A stretch of DNA of 26,047 bases from CBDUBH01 sp965365345 (GTDB lineage Bacteria > Bacteroidota > Ignavibacteria > Ignavibacteriales > SURF-24): assembly GCA_965365345.1 (NCBI GenBank), contig CBDUBH010000049.1, positions 1-26,047 on the forward strand, read 5' to 3'. Positions 22,403-26,047 of this stretch are shown here, piece after piece. The translations under genes and the position numbers were made by a program. The notes under the pieces were generated by a model. That model searched no databases and was not told the DNA's origin. It saw only the letters and a list, made by a program, of their open reading frames with translations. The first letter of the stretch is position 1; every line of letters starts with the position of its first letter.

Positions 22403-24205
22403 CTATACTTTCATCGCAGCAATTTTCAAAATAGCTTCTTCAAATTCTTGCAATTGAACTTTCATTTTTTCTTTTACGCTATCACTTTCTTCCAGAATAT
22501 TTGGAATTAAATTTCTGTAATATTCAATTCCCTGTAAAAGATTTTTGCTGAATGAATTTATAAATGAATCAGTCTGAGCCGAAGCAGACCTTAAACTTTC
22601 ATCAACTTTATTTTTGAAATATCCTATATATAGTTGCAATTCTTTAATGAAAAAATTCGGGCGATCCGGATGAGTGATCAAATTAATCCTTCCGTAAATA
22701 TGATCAACCATTTCTTTTAGCGATGCAATTTTTGAAAAGTATGCTAAATTTGGTCCCGGACATATTGCAACTGCTTTACTGATTTTCGGAGTTTCAATAT
22801 TTAGAACAGAGTAAGTTGATGCCGATAATCCTTCACACAAGCAAAGTTTTTCAACAGCTTTATCATATTCATTTTGATAATCATTAGCATCAGAATATTT
22901 TTCTTTCAGATCTTTTATCTTTTTGCTTAAAAATGAAATTGATGCCGTACAAACAGGAGTTTCAGTAAATTCTTTATTGAATACAAGAAATTTTTTAGTA
23001 CAGGCAAATCCGGGTTTGTCGTTTTTTACTTTTTCCATTTTCTCAATGTCTTTTCCGCTATTGCGTAAATTATTGAACAAAACGCCAAGCGGCGAAACAT
23101 TGCTTAAATAATAATCATCTTCTTTTGCATTGATCAATCTTTGTAAAGTTTCTTCATCAACATTCATAACTTCCGGAACCAATAAAAACGGGCTTCCCCA
23201 ACCGACAGAACTTACATTGTAATTTCTAAATAAAAATTCCTGTTCGCTGGAAGTTCCCACTCCGCCTTGAACCGTAACATCATATTTCAATTTAGTTTCA
23301 TCAAAAATAATTTTCTTTTCATTTAAAGATTTAAGAAAAATTTCTTTTACTGAATTGTAAAGCTCATCTTTTCTGTTTTTAAATTCTTCTAAAATTGGTC
23401 CAAGTAAAATTCCATCTGTTGCAAATGCGTGTCCGCCGCAATTCAAACCTGATTCAATTCTGTATTCAGAAACCCACAAACCTTTTTTTGCTAAAAATTT
23501 TCCCTGGATCAAAGCTGAACGGAAATCGCTTACTTTTATAACAATTTTCTTTTTGAAATTGCAATTTTCATCAGGATAAAAATCATTGAAAGATTCAAGA
23601 TAGCTGTATAATTTTGGATTCATTCCTGCGGAAAAAATTATTGAACTTTCGAGATCGCTTTGTGCAAAGCCGCGTAAAGCTGAATGTGCATCATTAAATT
23701 CGCCTGATAAAATTTCACCGTTTGCGCCTGAATTTACTTTATCAAGTTTTGTCATGATATTTACATCAATTGAACCGGGAGCAATATTTTCGCGAAGCCA
23801 ATTTTGAATTTTATTCACAAAATTTTCATCGTTTGAATTAAGCATTTCGTTATACTTGATTTTCAATGTTGAAAAATCAGGGAGCATTTCAAAATATTTT
23901 GTAATTTCGCTTCCGGCTGTAAATGCAGATCTTTTCAATGAATCAAACTGATCTTTTACAATTTGATTTAACAAATTAAGATATGCGGTAATTCTTTTTG
24001 CGCGGCTGTCAAATTCCTTTGCAGGAATTTCAACATATTCTTTATTTAAATTTTTAAGATAATGTTCACGTATCTTTTCAATCAAAGTATCATCGCCTAA
24101 AGAAATTACAGATGAAATTCCGTATTTTGCGACTTTTGCTGGAGCATCAACCGAGTAACCAACACCAAGAACCGGAATATGAAATTTATGTTCACTTTTG
24201 TTCAT
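22403..24205 (-). CDS. Conserved-looking 600-residue protein, probable flavin-binding TIM barrel, function unknown
   Basis: A soluble 600-residue protein with no signal peptide. The N-terminus HIPVLGVGYSVDAPAKVAKY and ISSVISLGDD, the central KKGLWVSEYRIESGLNCGGH (about 240-259), and TVQGGVGTSSEQEFLFRNYN with VGWGSPFLLVPEV (311-346) resemble the phosphate/FMN-binding loops of nitronate monooxygenase or glutamate-synthase-like TIM barrels. Cys256, Cys402, Cys419, Cys455, Cys457 and Cys482 sit in conserved-looking motifs (GFACTKKF, TPVCTASISF, LCLCEG, AICPGPN), which may bind a cofactor or Fe-S cluster. The C-terminal 100 residues are helical. Substrate and pathway are unknown. It has its own terminator and a probable ribosome-binding site ggaaa. 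Confidence 0.65.
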   Translation of the reverse strand: MNKSEHKFHIPVLGVGYSVDAPAKVAKYGISSVISLGDDTLIEKIREHYLKNLNKEYVEIPAKEFDSRAKRITAYLNLLNQIVKDQFDSLKRSAFTAGSEITKYFEMLPDFSTLKIKYNEMLNSNDENFVNKIQNWLRENIAPGSIDVNIMTKLDKVNSGANGEILSGEFNDAHSALRGFAQSDLESSIIFSAGMNPKLYSYLESFNDFYPDENCNFKKKIVIKVSDFRSALIQGKFLAKKGLWVSEYRIESGLNCGGHAFATDGILLGPILEEFKNRKDELYNSVKEIFLKSLNEKKIIFDETKLKYDVTVQGGVGTSSEQEFLFRNYNVSSVGWGSPFLLVPEVMNVDEETLQRLINAKEDDYYLSNVSPLGVLFNNLRNSGKDIEKMEKVKNDKPGFACTKKFLVFNKEFTETPVCTASISFLSKKIKDLKEKYSDANDYQNEYDKAVEKLCLCEGLSASTYSVLNIETPKISKAVAICPGPNLAYFSKIASLKEMVDHIYGRINLITHPDRPNFFIKELQLYIGYFKNKVDESLRSASAQTDSFINSFSKNLLQGIEYYRNLIPNILEESDSVKEKMKVQLQEFEEAILKIAAMKV

Positions 24206-24289
24206 AGAGTTTCCGAAATTAAATTATCAACACTAAATCAACTTTATCTTCATTAAATTATTTTGATCAACAGATGTTAAAATTATCAT

Positions 24290-24344
24290 TTAACCAAAAA
24301 AACTTATAGAAAATTATAAAATTTGAAATTAATCTTTTGGTTAA
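24290..24344. promoter_or_regulatory. Inverted repeat upstream of the 600-residue protein gene
   Basis: Ten-base-pair perfect arms ttaaccaaaa / ttttggttaa (24290-24299 with 24335-24344) separated by 35 bp, in the 214-bp gap between two minus-strand genes. It could be a paired regulator site or part of a weak hairpin. No other feature was seen in this gap. Confidence 0.35.
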
Positions 24345-24419
24345 TTCAAATTATAAATTACTAAAAATATTTTACAAATATCTAAAATATTACCTGTTGT
24401 ATCAAGGATTTTGTAAAAC

Positions 24420-25868
24420 TTATTTGATAAAAATCATTTTTTTAGTTTCGGAAAATTTATCGGTCTGAATTTTATAAAAATAAATTCCGCTCGGCAGATT
24501 TGAAGCATCAAAAATTACTTTATAAATACCGGCATTTTGTATTTCGTTTACAAGTGTTGAAATTTCTTTTCCCAAAATATCAAAAACTTTTAATTCAACT
24601 TTACTGATCTCTGAAAGTTGATAGTTGATTGCTGTAGTTGGATTAAAAGGATTAGGATAATTTTGATCGAGTCGAAATTCTGTAACTTTTGAAATTTCAT
24701 CAACTGAAGTAGGATTTTTTGTCGGGAAAAAATATTTTAAAATATCATCGGTGGTTGCGCGCCACAATCCCCAACTATGTCCTTCAAAATATTCTTTGTA
24801 TTTAAATTCGTAGCCTTTATCATCAAGTTTTGAAATGTTATCCCGCCAGTTTTTTGTTAAATAACTTTCGTAGCTTCCCCATAAGGTATAAATTTTTATC
24901 GGTTTGTATTCACCGGTAAACAAAATATTTGCTTCGTAATCATTCGGCTGAAATGCGCCTGAGTGAATTCCGACATTTGCAAAAACATCGGGATGATTAT
25001 ATGCGACCAGAGTTGAAATATTTCCGCCGAATGAATCTCCAAGAACTAATCTGCGATTTGGATCTTTTTCGGTTTTGTAAACGGAATCAATAAAAGGAAC
25101 CAATTCATTTACAAAAAACATTCTGTACTTATTTCTGTTACTGAAGGCGTATTCATCGCTTCGATCAGTTGGTTTTACAAAAACTGCTATCAAAGGCTCA
25201 ATTTTATTGCTGTCTAAAAGATTATCAATTACAATCTTTGATGAACCTAAAGTTATGTATTCAGTTCCATCTTGAAAATAAACAGTAGGATAATTTCCGG
25301 AAGTTGAATCATAATCCGGCGGTAAATAAATTGTTACCTGATAATTTCTTCTTATCGAATCACTGTAAATTGTTTTTGTTTCTGTTTTACCGATTTTAAC
25401 GTTTGGTCTTACTTTAATTTCCCATGGCTGAACATAATCAGGCATTGCGAGTTCTGAATTTGGACCAAATCCACCGGAAACTCTGTTTGGATTTTCAGGA
25501 TCCAAAATCCAATTTCCGTTAACAACAAGTTTGTAATCCAATCTTGCGGTAAGTTCAAAATCTTTGCTGGCGTAATAGAAATTAGTACCTGAAAGTTTTG
25601 TTAATATTAAATCCGGATCCCAGCCGTTAAAATCACCTGCAATCCTAACAGAATTTGTAGTAGCATTTCCATTATACATGAAATTTGCAGTATTATTTTC
25701 AATAAAAGGAATTCCTTTTATGCGGGCATAGTTCATGAAACTATCCACAACTTCAGTTTTCTTCATATGGTCTGAAATTGAATTTACCCTTGATAAAAAA
25801 GATTGAAATTCATTTTGAGCAAAAAGATTTGAACAAATTATCAAAACAAATAATAATATTTTTTTCAT
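24420..25868 (-). CDS. Secreted esterase (Fes/CE1-like alpha/beta hydrolase) with CBM48-like domain and T9SS sorting domain
   Basis: A 482-residue exported enzyme. Signal peptide 1-17 (LLFVLIICSNLFAQ). A CBM48/isoamylase-N-like beta domain spans about 60-140 (VRIAGDFNGWDPD, DYKLVVNGNWILDPENPNR). The alpha/beta hydrolase follows (150-380): IYLPPDYDS, nucleophile Ser279 in LVLGDSFGGN, and catalytic His364 in YFEGHSWGLW. This order matches enterochelin-esterase-like and feruloyl/acetyl esterases (CE1). The last ~85 residues (QNYPNPFNPTTAINYQL to TKKMIFIK) are a T9SS type A sorting domain. It is probably a surface carbohydrate esterase; a siderophore substrate is less likely given the sorting domain and context. 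Confidence 0.88.
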   Translation of the reverse strand: MKKILLFVLIICSNLFAQNEFQSFLSRVNSISDHMKKTEVVDSFMNYARIKGIPFIENNTANFMYNGNATTNSVRIAGDFNGWDPDLILTKLSGTNFYYASKDFELTARLDYKLVVNGNWILDPENPNRVSGGFGPNSELAMPDYVQPWEIKVRPNVKIGKTETKTIYSDSIRRNYQVTIYLPPDYDSTSGNYPTVYFQDGTEYITLGSSKIVIDNLLDSNKIEPLIAVFVKPTDRSDEYAFSNRNKYRMFFVNELVPFIDSVYKTEKDPNRRLVLGDSFGGNISTLVAYNHPDVFANVGIHSGAFQPNDYEANILFTGEYKPIKIYTLWGSYESYLTKNWRDNISKLDDKGYEFKYKEYFEGHSWGLWRATTDDILKYFFPTKNPTSVDEISKVTEFRLDQNYPNPFNPTTAINYQLSEISKVELKVFDILGKEISTLVNEIQNAGIYKVIFDASNLPSGIYFYKIQTDKFSETKKMIFIK

Positions 25869-26004
25869 AGTGATTCCGGATTTTTATTAAATCAATATAG
25901 CTTTATTAAAATTTGAAAATGACACAAAAATTTTTGGAATGATGAATATGGAAAACAAAATATTTTTGAAACGGAAAATAAAACAAATCTTGGAATTAAA
26001 ATAA

Positions 26005-26045
26005 AAGGGAATTTCACTTTTGAAATTCCCTTATAAAAATTCTAA
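26005..26045 (-). terminator. Strong hairpin at the window end
   Basis: Twelve-base-pair perfect stem aagggaatttca / tgaaattccctt (26005-26016 with 26021-26032, loop cttt). The left flank reads as a T-rich tail on the minus strand, so it most likely terminates a minus-strand gene lying beyond the window. Confidence 0.75.
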
Positions 26046-26047
26046 TT

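Noticed and set aside
24420..25868. Enterochelin esterase for siderophore use
   Set aside because: The catalytic domain fits the wider Fes/CE1 group, but the CBM48-like and sorting domains and absence of siderophore genes favour a surface carbohydrate esterase.

Overview
The window is an AT-rich chromosomal segment from a member of the Bacteroidota/Chlorobi superphylum, most likely an Ignavibacteria-type organism. The best evidence is four predicted exported proteins that end in a type IX secretion (T9SS) type A sorting domain of the NYPNPFNP / SSGIYxYKI / TKKMI class, one of them divergent. Dense AT-rich intergenic DNA with short-period repeats fits the same group. No rRNA, tRNA, CRISPR array, prophage or intact insertion sequence was found.

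Layout. 49-930 (-): a guanidinium-type SMR exporter followed by a SPOUT RNA methyltransferase. 1227-4709 (+): two T9SS cargo proteins, one with seven delta-60 repeats and one of unknown function, closed by a bidirectional terminator facing rlmN (4819-5889, -). 6241-7380 (+): a short-chain type acyl-CoA dehydrogenase. 7381-8730: repeat-rich DNA around a DUF892 ferritin-like protein with a histone-H1-like tail, then two large hairpins. 8731-9431: an N-terminally truncated HNH nuclease gene overlapping a small unknown gene. 9509-11614: a tight three-gene operon with a secreted YidD-like protein and two paralogous exported TPR/membrane proteins. 11832-13189: lemA plus a TPM-domain gene. 13521-14607 (-): DUF2721 and aat. 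14768-17793 (+): an EamA transporter, a GH5 hydrolase with a sorting domain but no visible signal peptide, and a lipoprotein MsrA. 18075-18950: a coiled-coil lipoprotein. 19081-20025: an ArsR-DUF2087-GIY-YIG fusion regulator preceded by two strong palindromes. 20194-22106: archease and rtcB (RNA repair). 22403-25868 (-): a 600-residue probable TIM-barrel protein of unknown function and a T9SS-exported esterase.

How the genes may work together. The envelope and secretion theme is strong (T9SS cargo, lipoproteins, LemA/TPM, the YidD-TPR operon). The most unusual unit is the regulator at 19081. Its HTH is fused to a DUF2087 domain and to a GIY-YIG fold that appears to have lost its catalytic residues. 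Two near-perfect palindromes sharing the core taattcgat/atcgaatta precede it, and the second covers its own start codon. It sits directly upstream of archease-rtcB in the same orientation, which suggests, as an inference only, a nucleic-acid-sensing regulator linked to RNA repair.

Non-coding DNA also carries structure. There is a 16-bp tandem repeat family just after three stop codons, a 12-bp array, a 7-bp CTGA-type array that recurs inside T9SS sorting-domain coding DNA, and REP-like hairpins that flank the rtcB operon.
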